Assembly: GCF_900105185.1 (NCBI RefSeq)
Contig: NZ_FNTJ01000002.1
Span: forward strand, 1,488,001-1,552,000
Direction of reading: 5' to 3'
Length of the DNA: 64,000 nt
Source: Pseudomonas saponiphila
GTDB taxonomy: Bacteria; Pseudomonadota; Gammaproteobacteria; Pseudomonadales; Pseudomonadaceae
A program made the translations under genes and the position numbers. The notes beneath the pieces are model-generated. The model did not search any database. It saw nothing but the letters and a program-made list of their open reading frames with translations, and had not been told where the DNA came from. Shown here piece by piece: positions 18,860 to 29,434 of this stretch; within the stretch, counting starts at the first letter, position 1; each line of letters opens with the position of its first letter.

Positions 18860-20356
18860 TCAGGCTTGCGGGCGTTTGCGCGTGACTGGGCGCAACAGCT
18901 CGGCAGGCGGCATTTCGCAGCTGATCTTGCGTCCCAGCAGGGCTTCGATCGATGGCAGCTGGTAGGAGTCGTCCTCGCCGGCGAAGCTGATGGACACGCC
19001 CTCGGCCCCGGCGCGACCGGTACGGCCGATACGGTGCACGTAGTCGTCCGGCACTTCCGGCAGGGTGAAGTTGATCACGTGGCTGATGCCGTCGATATGG
19101 ATGCCGCGGCCGGCCACGTCGGTAGCCACCAGTACTCGGATCTTGCCTTCGCGGAAGCCTTCCAGGGTCTTGATCCGCTTGTGCTGCGGCACGTCGCCGG
19201 ACAGCTGGGCGGCGTTCACGCCGTCGCGTACCAGGCGTTCCTCGATGCGCCGCACTTCATCCTTGCGGTTGGCGAAGACCATGACCCGTTCCCAGCCGTT
19301 GTCGGTGACCAGGTTGTACAGCAGCTTGTACTTGTCGGCCCCGGCCACGGCATAAATGTGCTGTTCGACGTTTTCGCTGGCGACGTTCTCGGCCTCGATC
19401 TCGACAATCGCCGGGTCCGTGGTCCATTGCTTGGCCAGGTTCATCACGTCGTCGGTGAAGGTGGCGGAGAACAGCAGGGTCTGGCGTTCGCTCTTGGGCG
19501 GGGTCTGGCGAATGATCTGCCGCACCTGCGGGATGAAGCCCATGTCGAGCATGCGGTCGGCTTCGTCCAGCACCATCACTTCGACCATGTCCAGGTGCAC
19601 GTCGCCGCGCTGGTTGAAGTCCAGCAGACGGCCCGGGGTGGCCACCAGGATGTCGCAGTGGCGGGCTTCCAGGTGCTTGAGCTGTTTGTCGAAGTCCATG
19701 CCGCCAACGAAGGTCATGACGTTGAGGCCGGTGTACTTGGTCAGCGCCGCGGCATCCTTGGCGATCTGCACCACCAGTTCCCGGGTCGGGGCAATGATCA
19801 GCGCCCGCGGCTCGCCCATGTAGCGCTCCTTGGGCGGCGGAGTCTGCAGCAACTGGGTGATGATCGAAATCAGGAACGCGGCGGTCTTGCCGGTGCCGGT
19901 CTGGGCCCGGCCGATGGCGTCCTTGCCCGCCAGGGTATAGCCCAGTACCTGGGCCTGGATCGGCGTGCAATAAGGAAAGCCCAGGTCCTGGATGGCGTGC
20001 ATCAGTTCCGGTGCCAGCTTGAAGTCGTGGAAACGGGTCTTGCCTTCCTGGGGTTCGACCACGAAGTCTTCGAGTTTCCAGGTGCTGGCGGGCGGCTTGG
20101 GTGCCCGCGGACGGCGCGGCTGCTCGGGTTTGGGGTGTTCGGCCTTGGGCTTCTCTTGGCGCGGCGCTTTGGGAGAGCAAGGGGCGGCCGGTGTGTTCAC
20201 CGGTTCTCTTTTGGCTGCGGTAGCGGGTGCGCTCGGTTCCGGCTGACGGCCGTCACTGCGGCTGCTGGAACTGGGGGTAGGGGCACTGGGGCTTGGCGCG
20301 AGCGGCTCAGCCTCGCTTTTACCGAAGATTTTCTTGAGTGCTTTGAGCACGGTCAT
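18860..20356 (-). CDS. rhlB: RhlB-type DEAD-box RNA helicase
   Basis: 498 residues. A Pro/Lys/Ala-rich low-complexity N-terminus (about 1-90) precedes the helicase core: Q-motif region, Walker [12 protein letters not shown], motif [14 protein letters not shown] (LLFSATF), motif [12 protein letters not shown], and motif [12 protein letters not shown]. The core is like E. coli RhlB, a partner of RNase E in the degradosome; P. aeruginosa has an equivalent next to dauB. The disordered N-terminal tail may mediate RNA or protein contacts. Single-gene unit with its own terminator. Confidence 0.9.
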   Translation of the reverse strand: MTVLKALKKIFGKSEAEPLAPSPSAPTPSSSSRSDGRQPEPSAPATAAKREPVNTPAAPCSPKAPRQEKPKAEHPKPEQPRRPRAPKPPASTWKLEDFVVEPQEGKTRFHDFKLAPELMHAIQDLGFPYCTPIQAQVLGYTLAGKDAIGRAQTGTGKTAAFLISIITQLLQTPPPKERYMGEPRALIIAPTRELVVQIAKDAAALTKYTGLNVMTFVGGMDFDKQLKHLEARHCDILVATPGRLLDFNQRGDVHLDMVEVMVLDEADRMLDMGFIPQVRQIIRQTPPKSERQTLLFSATFTDDVMNLAKQWTTDPAIVEIEAENVASENVEQHIYAVAGADKYKLLYNLVTDNGWERVMVFANRKDEVRRIEERLVRDGVNAAQLSGDVPQHKRIKTLEGFREGKIRVLVATDVAGRGIHIDGISHVINFTLPEVPDDYVHRIGRTGRAGAEGVSISFAGEDDSYQLPSIEALLGRKISCEMPPAELLRPVTRKRPQA

Positions 20357-20453
20357 CTCATCAATTGGTTAAGGAATGTACGCCGGCCAGTGTAATGCAA
20401 GAAACGGGCGCGGCGTAGTCTGTTGCTCTGGCCTCCGGCTTGAGGCGGTTTTT

Positions 20454-21583
<1,130 letters not shown>

Positions 21584-22612
21584 ATGAAGATGTTGAAATC
21601 CACCCTGGCCGCTGTCACGGCGGCTACGGTGCTGGCTACAAGCGGTTTCGCACAGGCGGGTGCGACCCTCGATGCAGTACAGAAGAAAGGATTCGTACAG
21701 TGCGGTGTCAGTGACGGTTTGCCGGGTTTCTCGGTACCGGATGCGACCGGCAAGATCCTCGGTATCGACGCCGACGTCTGCCGCGCCGTGGCCGCTGCGG
21801 TATTCGGTGATGCGACCAAGGTCAAGTTCAGCCAGTTGAACGCCAAGGAGCGCTTCACCGCGCTGCAATCCGGCGAAATCGACGTGCTGTCGCGCAACAC
21901 CACCTGGACCAGCTCCCGCGATGCGGGCATGGGCCTGATGTTCGCCGGTGTCACCTATTACGACGGCATCGGCTTTCTGGTGAACAACAAGCTGGGTGTG
22001 AAAAGTGCCAAGGAACTGGACGGCGCGACCATCTGTATTCAAGCCGGTACTACTACCGAGCTGAACGTGTCGGATTACTTCCGTGGCAATGGTCTGAAAT
22101 ACACCCCGATCACCTTCGATACCTCCGATGAAAGCGCCAAGTCCCTGGAATCCGGGCGTTGCGACGTGCTGACATCCGACAAGTCCCAGCTCTACGCACA
22201 GCGCAGCAAGCTGGCCACCCCGACCGATTATGTCGTGCTGCCGGAAACCATCTCCAAGGAGCCGCTGGGCCCGGTGGTGCGTAAGGGCGACGAAGAGTGG
22301 TTCAGCATCGTCAAGTGGACCCTGTTCGCCATGCTCAACGCCGAAGAGGCGGGCATCACTTCGAAAAACGTCGAAGCTGAAGCCAAGTCGACCAAGAACC
22401 CTGATGTAGCACGTCTGCTGGGCGCGGACGGTGAATACGGCAAAGACCTGAAACTGCCGAAGGACTGGGTAGTACAGATCGTCAAGCAAGTAGGTAACTA
22501 CGGTGAAGTGTTCGAGAAAAACCTCGGCAAGAGCACGCCACTGGCCATCGACCGCGGCCTGAACGCGCTGTGGAACAACGGCGGCATCCAATACGCACCA
22601 CCTGTGCGCTGA
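21584..22612 (+). CDS. aapJ: AapJ, general L-amino acid binding protein
   Basis: 342 residues. Signal peptide ending near SGFAQA-G, then a SBP-3 fold with VQKKGFVQCGVSDGLPGFSV, ILGIDADVCRAVAAAVFGD and IDVLSRNTTWTSSRD, typical of AapJ/BztA. Two or more Cys (QCGV, CIQAG) are placed as in the family. It captures acidic and neutral amino acids for AapQMP. GGAGG lies six bases ahead of the ATG. A hairpin after the gene probably keeps its mRNA more abundant than the permease part. Confidence 0.94.
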   Translation: MKMLKSTLAAVTAATVLATSGFAQAGATLDAVQKKGFVQCGVSDGLPGFSVPDATGKILGIDADVCRAVAAAVFGDATKVKFSQLNAKERFTALQSGEIDVLSRNTTWTSSRDAGMGLMFAGVTYYDGIGFLVNNKLGVKSAKELDGATICIQAGTTTELNVSDYFRGNGLKYTPITFDTSDESAKSLESGRCDVLTSDKSQLYAQRSKLATPTDYVVLPETISKEPLGPVVRKGDEEWFSIVKWTLFAMLNAEEAGITSKNVEAEAKSTKNPDVARLLGADGEYGKDLKLPKDWVVQIVKQVGNYGEVFEKNLGKSTPLAIDRGLNALWNNGGIQYAPPVR

Positions 22613-22619
22613 TGGTTCT

Positions 22620-22648
22620 ATCACCCGGCGGGCCAACCGCCGGGTGAT
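22620..22648 (+). other. Hairpin between aapJ and aapQ
   Basis: ATCACCCGGCGG (22620-22631) pairs perfectly with CCGCCGGGTGAT (22637-22648) around GCCAA. The 12-bp stem sits just past the aapJ stop without a proper T-run. Such a structure often protects the binding-protein mRNA or partially terminates, giving excess binding protein over permease. Confidence 0.75.
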
Positions 22649-22677
22649 GTTCTGTTCCATTATTCCTGGGGCACTTC

Positions 22678-23859
22678 ATGCAAAATTCAATCGGCGCACC
22701 CAAGCAGAGGCTTAGCCTCAGCGATCCGCGTGTGCGCGCCTGGCTGTTTCAGATCATCACCCTCGTGGCGGTGGTTTCGCTGGGCTGGTTTCTGTTCGAC
22801 AACACGCAAACCAACCTTCAGCACCGGGGTATCACCTCGGGTTTCGACTTTCTTGAGCGCAGCGCCGGTTTCGGCATCGCTCAACACCTGATTGCCTACA
22901 CCGAAGCGGACAGTTATGCCCGGGTCTTCGTCATCGGCCTGCTCAATACGCTGCTGGTGACCTTTATCGGAGTGATCCTGGCGACCCTGCTGGGGTTCAT
23001 CATCGGGGTGGCGCGGCTGTCGCAGAACTGGATCATCAACAAGCTGGCGACGGTGTATGTGGAGGTGTTCCGCAACATTCCGCCGCTGCTGCAGATCCTG
23101 TTCTGGTACTTCGCGGTGTTCCTGACCATGCCGGGGCCGCGCAACAGCCACAACTTCGGCGACACCTTCTTTGTCAGCAGCCGGGGCCTGAACATGCCGG
23201 CGGCGCAAATGGCCCCGGGGTTCTGGGCGTTCGTGGCGAGTGTGGTGCTGGCCATAGTCGCCATCGTGCTGATGTGCCGCTGGGCCAACAAACGCTTTGA
23301 AGACACCGGGGTGCCGTTCCACAAGTTCTGGTGCGGATTGGCGCTGCTGCTGGTGATTCCGGCGTTGTGCACACTGCTGTTCGGCTCGCCCGTGCATTGG
23401 GAGTTGCCCAAGCTGCAAGGCTTCAACTTCGTTGGCGGCTGGGTGCTGATCCCCGAGCTGCTGGCCCTGACCCTGGCCCTGACCGTCTACACCGCAGCAT
23501 TCATCGCCGAGATCGTGCGCTCCGGGATCAAGTCGGTGAGCCACGGCCAGACCGAGGCGGCCCGCTCCCTGGGGCTGCGCAACGGCCCGACCCTGCGCAA
23601 GGTGATCATTCCCCAGGCCCTGCGGGTGATCATTCCGCCGCTGACCAGCCAATACCTGAACCTGGCGAAGAACTCGTCCCTGGCCGCCGGTATCGGCTAC
23701 CCGGAAATGGTGTCGCTGTTCGCCGGCACGGTGCTCAACCAGACCGGCCAGGCCATCGAGGTGATTGCCATCACCATGAGCGTGTACCTGGCGATCAGCA
23801 TCAGCATTTCCCTGCTGATGAACTGGTACAACAAGCGCATTGCGCTGATCGAGCGGTGA
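22678..23859 (+). CDS. aapQ: AapQ, amino-acid ABC permease
   Basis: 393 residues with about eight hydrophobic segments and the long insert characteristic of AapQ/BztB. The cytoplasmic EAA loop EAARSLGLRNGPTLRKVIIP docks on AapP. Forms the channel with AapM. It precedes aapM by ten bases. Confidence 0.94.
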   Translation: MQNSIGAPKQRLSLSDPRVRAWLFQIITLVAVVSLGWFLFDNTQTNLQHRGITSGFDFLERSAGFGIAQHLIAYTEADSYARVFVIGLLNTLLVTFIGVILATLLGFIIGVARLSQNWIINKLATVYVEVFRNIPPLLQILFWYFAVFLTMPGPRNSHNFGDTFFVSSRGLNMPAAQMAPGFWAFVASVVLAIVAIVLMCRWANKRFEDTGVPFHKFWCGLALLLVIPALCTLLFGSPVHWELPKLQGFNFVGGWVLIPELLALTLALTVYTAAFIAEIVRSGIKSVSHGQTEAARSLGLRNGPTLRKVIIPQALRVIIPPLTSQYLNLAKNSSLAAGIGYPEMVSLFAGTVLNQTGQAIEVIAITMSVYLAISISISLLMNWYNKRIALIER

Positions 23860-23869
23860 GGAAGCGCCC

Positions 23870-24967
23870 ATGACGACTCATACTTTCAAACCCGACATGC
23901 CGCCGCCCAGCCGCAGCATCGGCGTGCTGGCGTGGATGCGCGCCAACATGTTCTCCAGCTGGCTCAACACCCTGTTGACCCTGTTTGCCTTCTACCTGAT
24001 CTACCTGGTGGTGCCGCCACTGCTGCACTGGGCGATCCTCGACGCCAACTGGGTCGGCACCACCCGTGCCGACTGCACCAAGGACGGCGCCTGCTGGGTG
24101 TTCATCCAGCAGCGTTTCGGCCAGTTCATGTATGGCTATTACCCGGTGGAGCTGCGCTGGCGGGTCGACCTGACCGTGTGGCTGGCGGTGATTGGTGTGG
24201 CGCCGTTGTTCATCTCGCGCTTTGCCCGCAAGGCGATCTACGGCTTGTGTTTCCTGGTGTGGTACCCGGTGGTTGCCTACACCCTGCTGCACGGCGGTTA
24301 CCTGGGCTTGAGCAATGTCGCCACCAGCCAATGGGGCGGCCTGATGCTGACCCTGGTGATCGCCACGGTGGGGATTGCCGGAGCCCTGCCGCTGGGGATC
24401 CTGCTGGCATTGGGACGACGTTCCAACCTGCCGGCGATTCGCGTGGTCTGCGTGACCTTCATCGAGTTCTGGCGCGGCGTGCCGCTGATCACCGTGCTGT
24501 TCATGTCCTCGGTGATGCTGCCGCTGTTCCTGCCCGAGGGCATGAACTTCGACAAGCTGCTGCGGGCCTTGATCGGGGTGATCCTGTTCCAGTCGGCCTA
24601 TGTGGCCGAGGTGGTGCGCGGTGGCTTGCAAGCCATTCCCAAGGGCCAGTACGAAGCCGCTGCGGCCATGGGCCTGGGTTACTGGCGGGCCATGGGCCTG
24701 GTGATTCTGCCCCAGGCCCTGAAGCTGGTGATTCCCGGCATCGTCAACACCTTCATCGCCCTGTTCAAGGACACCAGCCTGGTGATCATCATCGGCCTGT
24801 TCGACCTGCTCAACAGCGTCAAGCAAGCCGCCGCCGATCCCAAATGGCTGGGCATGGCCACCGAAGGCTATGTCTTCGCGGCCCTGGTGTTCTGGATTTT
24901 CTGTTTCGGTATGTCCCGCTACTCCATGCATCTGGAGCGTAAGTTGGACACAGGCCACAAGCGTTAG
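23870..24967 (+). CDS. aapM: AapM, amino-acid ABC permease
   Basis: 365 residues, several membrane segments, a periplasmic stretch ([19 protein letters not shown]) typical of AapM/BztC, and the EAA loop [20 protein letters not shown]. Partner of AapQ in the transmembrane channel. Ten bases follow before the aapP start. Confidence 0.94.
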   Translation: MTTHTFKPDMPPPSRSIGVLAWMRANMFSSWLNTLLTLFAFYLIYLVVPPLLHWAILDANWVGTTRADCTKDGACWVFIQQRFGQFMYGYYPVELRWRVDLTVWLAVIGVAPLFISRFARKAIYGLCFLVWYPVVAYTLLHGGYLGLSNVATSQWGGLMLTLVIATVGIAGALPLGILLALGRRSNLPAIRVVCVTFIEFWRGVPLITVLFMSSVMLPLFLPEGMNFDKLLRALIGVILFQSAYVAEVVRGGLQAIPKGQYEAAAAMGLGYWRAMGLVILPQALKLVIPGIVNTFIALFKDTSLVIIIGLFDLLNSVKQAAADPKWLGMATEGYVFAALVFWIFCFGMSRYSMHLERKLDTGHKR

Positions 24968-24977
24968 GAGTATCTCC

Positions 24978-25742
24978 ATGAGTGAAGCGAACAAAAAGCC
25001 TGTGGGCCCTGAAGGCATTATTCAGATGCAGGGTGTGAACAAGTGGTACGGCCAGTTCCACGTGTTGAAGGACATCAACCTCAACGTCCGCCAGGGTGAG
25101 CGCATCGTGTTGTGCGGGCCGTCGGGTTCGGGCAAATCCACCACCATCCGCTGCCTCAACCGCCTGGAAGAGCACCAGCAGGGACGCATCGTGGTGGACG
25201 GCGTGGAACTGACCAACGACCTCAAGCAGATCGAGGCCATTCGTCGGGAAGTGGGCATGGTGTTCCAGCACTTCAACCTGTTTCCGCACCTGACCATCCT
25301 GCAGAACTGCACCCTGGCGCCGATGTGGGTGCGCAAGATGCCCAAGCGCAAGGCCGAGGAAATCGCCATGCATTACCTGGAGCGGGTGCGCATTCCGGAG
25401 CAGGCCAACAAGTACCCGGGCCAGCTGTCCGGTGGGCAGCAGCAACGGGTGGCGATTGCCCGGGCACTGTGCATGAAGCCCAAGATCATGCTGTTCGACG
25501 AACCGACTTCGGCCCTGGACCCGGAAATGGTCAAGGAAGTGCTGGATACCATGATTGGCCTGGCGGAAGACGGCATGACCATGCTCTGCGTGACCCACGA
25601 AATGGGCTTTGCCCGCACCGTGGCCAACCGGGTGATCTTCATGGACAAGGGCGAAATCGTCGAGCAGGCGGCACCGAACGACTTCTTCGATAACCCGCAA
25701 AACGATCGCACCAAGCTGTTCCTGAGCCAGATCCTGCATTGA
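24978..25742 (+). CDS. aapP: AapP, amino-acid ABC transporter ATPase
   Basis: 254 residues from the ATG at 24978, which has AGGAG upstream; an earlier in-frame start at 24870 lies in aapM. Walker [14 protein letters not shown]-loop [11 protein letters not shown], signature LSGGQQQR, Walker [13 protein letters not shown]-loop VTHEMGFA. Energises AapJQM uptake. Last gene of the operon, followed by a strong terminator. Confidence 0.96.
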   Translation: MSEANKKPVGPEGIIQMQGVNKWYGQFHVLKDINLNVRQGERIVLCGPSGSGKSTTIRCLNRLEEHQQGRIVVDGVELTNDLKQIEAIRREVGMVFQHFNLFPHLTILQNCTLAPMWVRKMPKRKAEEIAMHYLERVRIPEQANKYPGQLSGGQQQRVAIARALCMKPKIMLFDEPTSALDPEMVKEVLDTMIGLAEDGMTMLCVTHEMGFARTVANRVIFMDKGEIVEQAAPNDFFDNPQNDRTKLFLSQILH

Positions 25743-25767
25743 CCCTGATGCACGGTTGGCGCTGACG

Positions 25768-25798
25768 ATAAACCCGGACTGGCTCCGGGTTTATTTTT
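25768..25798 (+). terminator. Intrinsic terminator of the aap operon
   Basis: ATAAACCCGGA-CTGGC-TCCGGGTTTAT followed by TTTTT (25794-25798): a long stem with a T-run, 25 bases after the aapP stop. Confidence 0.93.
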
Positions 25799-25807
25799 GC
25801 TCGGCGT

Positions 25808-26290
25808 TCAACTGCCGGCAGCACCGAGCTGTGGTTCGGGTGGGTCGCCCAAGGCTGAGGGCGCCAGCCGTGGTTCGCCAAGCTCCAGTACGTCCTTCAT
25901 CAAACGTGGGTGGCGATCCAGCAGGCGCATCAGCACGTACAGCGGCTGGGGCACGCCGACTTCGCCGCGCTCGTAACGGGAAAAGGCATTGTGTCCACCT
26001 CCGGACAGCAGCTTGACTGCCTCCTTTTGCGAGAGGTGCAGCTTGCGGCGGATGCGCTTCAGGTCTGTGGCAACCTCCTGCCGGTAATCCTCAAGCAACT
26101 GGTCGCCTGCGGCGGCGTAGCGTTCTGCACTCTGGGCATCGAATTCGATTTCACCGCACTCCTGGCATTCCCAGCCCGCCAGGCCATGCAGGTGACGCAA
26201 CAGGTGCCGGTAGTCGACGACCTCGCTGCGCTGCTCGAACGCCAGCATGCCGGTCGGGGCGCCGCAGCTGTAGCACTGTTGTCGTTTCAT
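25808..26290 (-). CDS. mqsA: MqsA-family antitoxin (zinc ribbon + HTH)
   Basis: 160 residues. N-terminal zinc site C6-x2-C9 and C42-x2-C45; C-terminal XRE helix-turn-helix with LSQKEAVKLLSGGGHNAFSRYERG, which keeps the Asn and Arg that read DNA in E. coli MqsA (NAFSRYE). MqsA binds and neutralises MqsR and represses the operon. The protein is longer than E. coli MqsA (131 residues) because of a Pro/Ala/Gly-rich tail after about residue 135 (RLAPSALGDPPEPQLGAAGS). Its ATG overlaps the toxin stop by four bases; toxin-first order is typical of mqsRA. Confidence 0.93.
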   Translation of the reverse strand: MKRQQCYSCGAPTGMLAFEQRSEVVDYRHLLRHLHGLAGWECQECGEIEFDAQSAERYAAAGDQLLEDYRQEVATDLKRIRRKLHLSQKEAVKLLSGGGHNAFSRYERGEVGVPQPLYVLMRLLDRHPRLMKDVLELGEPRLAPSALGDPPEPQLGAAGS

Positions 26291-26598
26291 GTCTGTGCCT
26301 CCTTGAAGGAGATCATTGGAGGCCCCAAGCCGGGGCGGTGGGTGATCTTGATGTAGAGCGTCCGGTCATCGAGGCTGGTGTAATACACGTCTTGCCACAC
26401 CCGGTGATCGCAATAGGTGGTCATCGATTTGTAGAACATGTTGCCCTGGAGTCCGGCTATCACTCGTTGCATGGCGGCCAAGGACAATCCGAGTTCCCTG
26501 CCGCAGCGCAATGCGCTTCGAGTGAAGGCTTGTGCCCCTTGTCGAACGACGTGCGCCTTGATCAGCGAGAGGTCGTGGTGAAGTGTTTTCTTTTCCAT
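26287..26598 (-). CDS. mqsR: MqsR-family mRNA interferase toxin
   Basis: 103 residues from the ATG at 26598, with AAGGG seven bases upstream; a longer in-frame form from 26883 runs through the neighbouring IS end and is rejected. It is clearly related to E. coli MqsR: MEKKT start, ELGLSLAAM, FYKSMTTYCDHRVWQDVY, YIKIT and the SFKE end. The residues matching the E. coli active site are kept: K57, Q69, Y82 and K99. MqsR cuts mRNA at GCU/GCA. It is co-transcribed with mqsA and preceded by a palindromic operator. Confidence 0.94.
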   Translation of the reverse strand: MEKKTLHHDLSLIKAHVVRQGAQAFTRSALRCGRELGLSLAAMQRVIAGLQGNMFYKSMTTYCDHRVWQDVYYTSLDDRTLYIKITHRPGLGPPMISFKEAQT

Positions 26599-26626
26599 GA
26601 GACACCCTTGAGGCCTGATTGAAATT

Positions 26627-26649
26627 ACCCTTATAGGGTTTTTTGTCAA
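26627..26649 (-). promoter_or_regulatory. mqsRA promoter element with MqsA-type operator
   Basis: Minus strand: a perfect -35 box TTGACA (26649-26644), followed in the spacer by the palindrome ACCCTATAAGGGT (26639-26627). E. coli MqsA binds AACCT-N2-4-AGGTT; this copy reads AACCCT-ATA-AGGGTAA. The palindrome ends 28 bases before the mqsR ATG. The -10 is weak (TAATTT about 16 bases from the -35), which fits a tightly controlled operon. Confidence 0.6.
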
Positions 26650-26731
26650 GGCCTGTTTGCCGTGGCGAAAGTGCCTCCTCCAGCCTAATCCGTTGAACTC
26701 TCGGAAAAGCCTGAATACCATGTCCGACAAT

Positions 26732-26750
26732 TCATCCGATGATTGGATGA
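26732..26750 (+). promoter_or_regulatory. Possible operator of the disrupted GntR regulator
   Basis: Inverted repeat TCATCC-GATGATT-GGATGA, ending 13 bases before the ATG of the interrupted GntR gene. GntR/FCD regulators usually bind such repeats near their own start. With the gene broken, the site may now be unoccupied. Confidence 0.45.
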
Positions 26751-26779
26751 TTGAGCGAGTCCCATGAGCGAAACATCCC

Positions 26780-26786
26780 CCCTGAT
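26780..26786. repeat. Left 7-bp target-site duplication of the IS21 element
   Basis: CCCTGAT lies immediately outside the left terminus of the IS; the identical copy is at 29428-29434. Confidence 0.9.
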
Positions 26787-26832
26787 TGCGGATTTCGGTG
26801 AACGTGACCGAGCGTTTCGCTAATACGTGACC
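26787..26832. repeat. Left-in-window terminal inverted repeat of the IS (two transposase-site units)
   Basis: CGTGACC occurs at 26803-26809 and 26826-26832, each preceded by TTCGG or TTCGC, matching the inverse units at the other end. A further inverse copy GGTCACG (26878-26884) overlaps the istB stop codon. Confidence 0.85.
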
Positions 26833-26879
26833 GGTGCTTCCACCCCGGTTGCGCGGGTTCTGGATTGTAATCGCATCGG

Positions 26880-27629
26880 TCACGATGCGGCTTGTTCCTC
26901 GGCTTTTTTTCGGCGCAGCGACTCGCCTTTCATCGTCAGTCGGTAGGCGTTGTGCACCAGGCGGTCGAGGATGGCATCGGCCAGGGTCGGGTCGTTGATC
27001 CAGCCGTGCCAGTGCTCGATGGGCAGTTGGCTCGTCAGGATGGTGGAGCGGCTGCCAGCGCGGTCGTCGATCACCTCCAGCAGGTCATGCCGGGCTCCTT
27101 CCTCCAGCGGGGCTAGCGCCCAGTCGTCCAGCACCAGGACGTCGACCTTTGCCAGCTGTTGCAGGGTACGGCCGAAGCTGCCGTCGCCATGAGCGATGCG
27201 CAGTTGTTCCAGCAGGCGCGGGGTGCGCAGGTACAGGGTGCTATAGCCCTGGCGGCAGGCCTGGTTGCCCAGGGCGCAGGCCAGCCAGGTTTTGCCGGCA
27301 CCGGTCGGGCCGGTCAGCAGCAGGTTGTGCTGCTGGCGGATCCAGTCGCCACTGGCCAGGGTGGCGATCAGACGCTCGTCCAGGGCGCGTCCGGTGCGGC
27401 GGTCGAGATCTTCCAGGCAGGCGTTGGCGTACTTGAGCTTGGCCTTCTTGCGCAGCCGTACCAGGCGCTGGTTGTCACGCCAGGCCAGTTCGCGGTCGAG
27501 CAGTAGGCCGAGGCGTTCATCGAAGCTCAGGCTGTGGCTGGCCGGCAGCGTCCATTGCTCTTCCAGGGCGCGGGCCATGCCGTCCAGGCGTAGCTGGTGC
27601 AGTTGATTCAGGGTGTGTTGCGGCATCAT
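26880..27629 (-). CDS. istB: IstB, IS21 transposition helper ATPase
   Basis: 249 residues from the ATG at 27629, with AGGAG eight bases upstream. AAA+ motifs: Walker [18 protein letters not shown], Walker [13 protein letters not shown], sensor region [14 protein letters not shown]. IstB loads on DNA and directs IstA to the target. It starts inside istA, overlapping it by 113 bases in another frame, which suggests translational coupling. Confidence 0.95.
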   Translation of the reverse strand: MMPQHTLNQLHQLRLDGMARALEEQWTLPASHSLSFDERLGLLLDRELAWRDNQRLVRLRKKAKLKYANACLEDLDRRTGRALDERLIATLASGDWIRQQHNLLLTGPTGAGKTWLACALGNQACRQGYSTLYLRTPRLLEQLRIAHGDGSFGRTLQQLAKVDVLVLDDWALAPLEEGARHDLLEVIDDRAGSRSTILTSQLPIEHWHGWINDPTLADAILDRLVHNAYRLTMKGESLRRKKAEEQAAS

Positions 27630-29202
27630 CGAACAGCTCCTGTTGCGGGGGTTGGTAGTAGTCGGCGCCACGGACGTTCTCGTGGTCGCCGGGTAAGGTC
27701 GTTTCGGCGGCACGCTGGGGCAGCGGCTGTTGATCCAGGCCTTGCTGGAGCAGGTTGCGCACGCTGCGCCCGGTGAAGGCGCGCAGGTGTACGGCACGTT
27801 CGGCAGCGGCTTCCAGGCGTGCATTGCCATAGCGCCGGGCCAGCGAGAGCAGGCCGAGGCAGGCGCGGTAGCCCATCTCCGGGTGCGGCTTGTGGGTCAG
27901 TTGGTGATCGATCAGTTGGCGCGTGTAGGGGCCGATCCGCGCGCCCCAGTCGAGCAGGCGTTGTGGCGTCCATTCGCGATGCGCCTGGTGCGCCGCGGGC
28001 ATGTGCTCGCGCTGGGTACTGTAAGCGCCGCGTCGCCCCAGCAGCAGGTGGCTGGCCACCCGCCGGTTGCCATGCAGCACTTCCAGGGTGTGTGCCGTCA
28101 GTCGCACGTCCACGTTCTGCCGGGCCAGGGCGGAGGGCACGCTGTAGAAGCTGCCATTGACCTCGATGTGGTAGTCGATGCTGACCTTGCAGCGCTTGAA
28201 GGTGGCGACCTCGTAGGGATGCACCGGCAGCGCTCGCAAGGCCGGGCGATCCAGGCGCTCGAACCAGTCGCGCCGGCAGCCATCGAGCCGCTTGAACGGG
28301 CGCCGATTCAGATCCTCCAGCAGCTCGGCGATGGCCTGGTTAAGCGCATGCAGGCTGAAGAACTGCCGATGGCGCAGCCGCGCCATGATCCAGCGCTCGA
28401 CCACCTGCACCGCCACCTCGGCCTTGGCCTTGTCCTGAGGCTTGCGTGGCCGTGCCGGCAGGATCACCGTCTGGTAATGACGCGCGCACTCCAGCGTGGC
28501 CCGGTTCAGGCCCGGCTCGTAGCGATCCGGCTGGGCGACCAGGGCGCGCGGATTGTCCGGCACAACCATTTCCGGCACGCCGCCAAAGTAGGTCAGAGCC
28601 TGGCCCAGCGAGGTCAGCCAGTCCACCTGGGTTTCGCCTGGCGTCGCGCAGGCATAGGTGTAATTCGAGGCGCCCAGGGCGGCGACGAAGATGTGCGCCC
28701 GGCGCACTTCGCCGGTGGCCGGGTCGACCACCGGCAGCGTCGGCCCGGCATAGTCGATGAATAGCTTCTCGCCCGCACGGTGCAGCTGACGCATCGAACG
28801 TTTGAGCGTCTGGGCGTAGCGCCGGTAGTGCTCGACGAACTGGGTGTAGCGGTAGGTCGGCTGGCCCGCATGCGCGGCGAGATATTCCTCCCACAGCAGC
28901 TGCAAGGTCACGCCCTTGCGTCGCAACTCGCGGTGGATGCTCAGCACATCGGGCAGCACTCGCTCACCGCGCGGCTTGTTCGTCGACGTCGGTGCAAACA
29001 AGGCGGCCGCCAGCGCGGCCTCGTCCATGGCCACCAGCGCCGGCCAGTCCAGCCCGGCCACCCGCGCCGCCGCGATGTACTTGCTAACCACGCCCTTGGA
29101 CAGCTGCAAGGCACGGGCAATCTTCTCGTGGGACAAGCCGGCCTCAAACTTGAGGCGCAGACATTCTTTGATGTTTCGCATGGCTACTCGCGGCGCCGCC
29201 AT
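27517..29202 (-). CDS. istA: IstA, IS21 transposase
   Basis: 561 residues from 29202, with GGGAG six bases upstream; a second ATG lies at 29181. N-terminal HTH ([20 protein letters not shown]), then an rve/DDE integrase core: first Asp in LFIDYAGP, second Asp in [10 protein letters not shown], Glu in [16 protein letters not shown]-terminal beta-barrel part follows ([16 protein letters not shown]). No frameshift or stop is visible, so it appears intact. It cuts and joins the IS ends with IstB. Confidence 0.95.
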   Translation of the reverse strand: MAAPRVAMRNIKECLRLKFEAGLSHEKIARALQLSKGVVSKYIAAARVAGLDWPALVAMDEAALAAALFAPTSTNKPRGERVLPDVLSIHRELRRKGVTLQLLWEEYLAAHAGQPTYRYTQFVEHYRRYAQTLKRSMRQLHRAGEKLFIDYAGPTLPVVDPATGEVRRAHIFVAALGASNYTYACATPGETQVDWLTSLGQALTYFGGVPEMVVPDNPRALVAQPDRYEPGLNRATLECARHYQTVILPARPRKPQDKAKAEVAVQVVERWIMARLRHRQFFSLHALNQAIAELLEDLNRRPFKRLDGCRRDWFERLDRPALRALPVHPYEVATFKRCKVSIDYHIEVNGSFYSVPSALARQNVDVRLTAHTLEVLHGNRRVASHLLLGRRGAYSTQREHMPAAHQAHREWTPQRLLDWGARIGPYTRQLIDHQLTHKPHPEMGYRACLGLLSLARRYGNARLEAAAERAVHLRAFTGRSVRNLLQQGLDQQPLPQRAAETTLPGDHENVRGADYYQPPQQELFDDAATHPESTAPATPGRHGPRPGRAMDAAGQPQPELR

Positions 29203-29277
29203 CTTCCTCTCCCGAAATCGGTCGAGGATGGCGGCGCATCAGGTCATGCGCAACGAAGGGGAAGGCTTTCGCTAAGT

Positions 29278-29427
29278 CGTGACCGGCGATTTCGGTAAGC
29301 CGTGACCACCTGTTTCGGAACAGGCGGAAAATCGGTCACGTTGCTACCGAAATGAGCGGTCACGCGTTAGCGAAATGACCGGTCACGATCAACCGAAACG
29401 GCCGGTCACGGTGCTCCGAAATCCGCA
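29278..29427. repeat. Right-in-window terminal inverted repeat of the IS (six transposase-site units)
   Basis: GGTCACG recurs at 29334, 29358, 29381 and 29404, about 23-24 bases apart, each followed by a CGAAA-like block; two inverse copies (CGTGACC at 29278 and 29301) point back toward istA. The other end has only two to three units. These are probably IstA binding sites. Confidence 0.85.
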
Positions 29428-29434
29428 CCCTGAT
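29428..29434. repeat. Right 7-bp target-site duplication of the IS21 element
   Basis: CCCTGAT, identical to 26780-26786. Together they fix the insertion boundaries and suggest a fairly recent, unrearranged insertion. Confidence 0.9.

Larger units (their letters stand above)
26787..29427 (-). mobile_element. IS21-family insertion sequence, 2641 bp, complete
   Basis: The ends are TGCGGATTTCGG and CCGAAATCCGCA and extend as imperfect inverted repeats containing CGTGACC heptamers every 23 bases. Flanking CCCTGAT copies mark a 7-bp target duplication, within the 4-8 bp range of IS21. It carries istA and istB on the minus strand, both open, so it may be active. It is inserted in codons 7-8 of a GntR gene and points toward mqsRA. 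I could not match it to a named ISfinder entry by eye. Confidence 0.95.
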
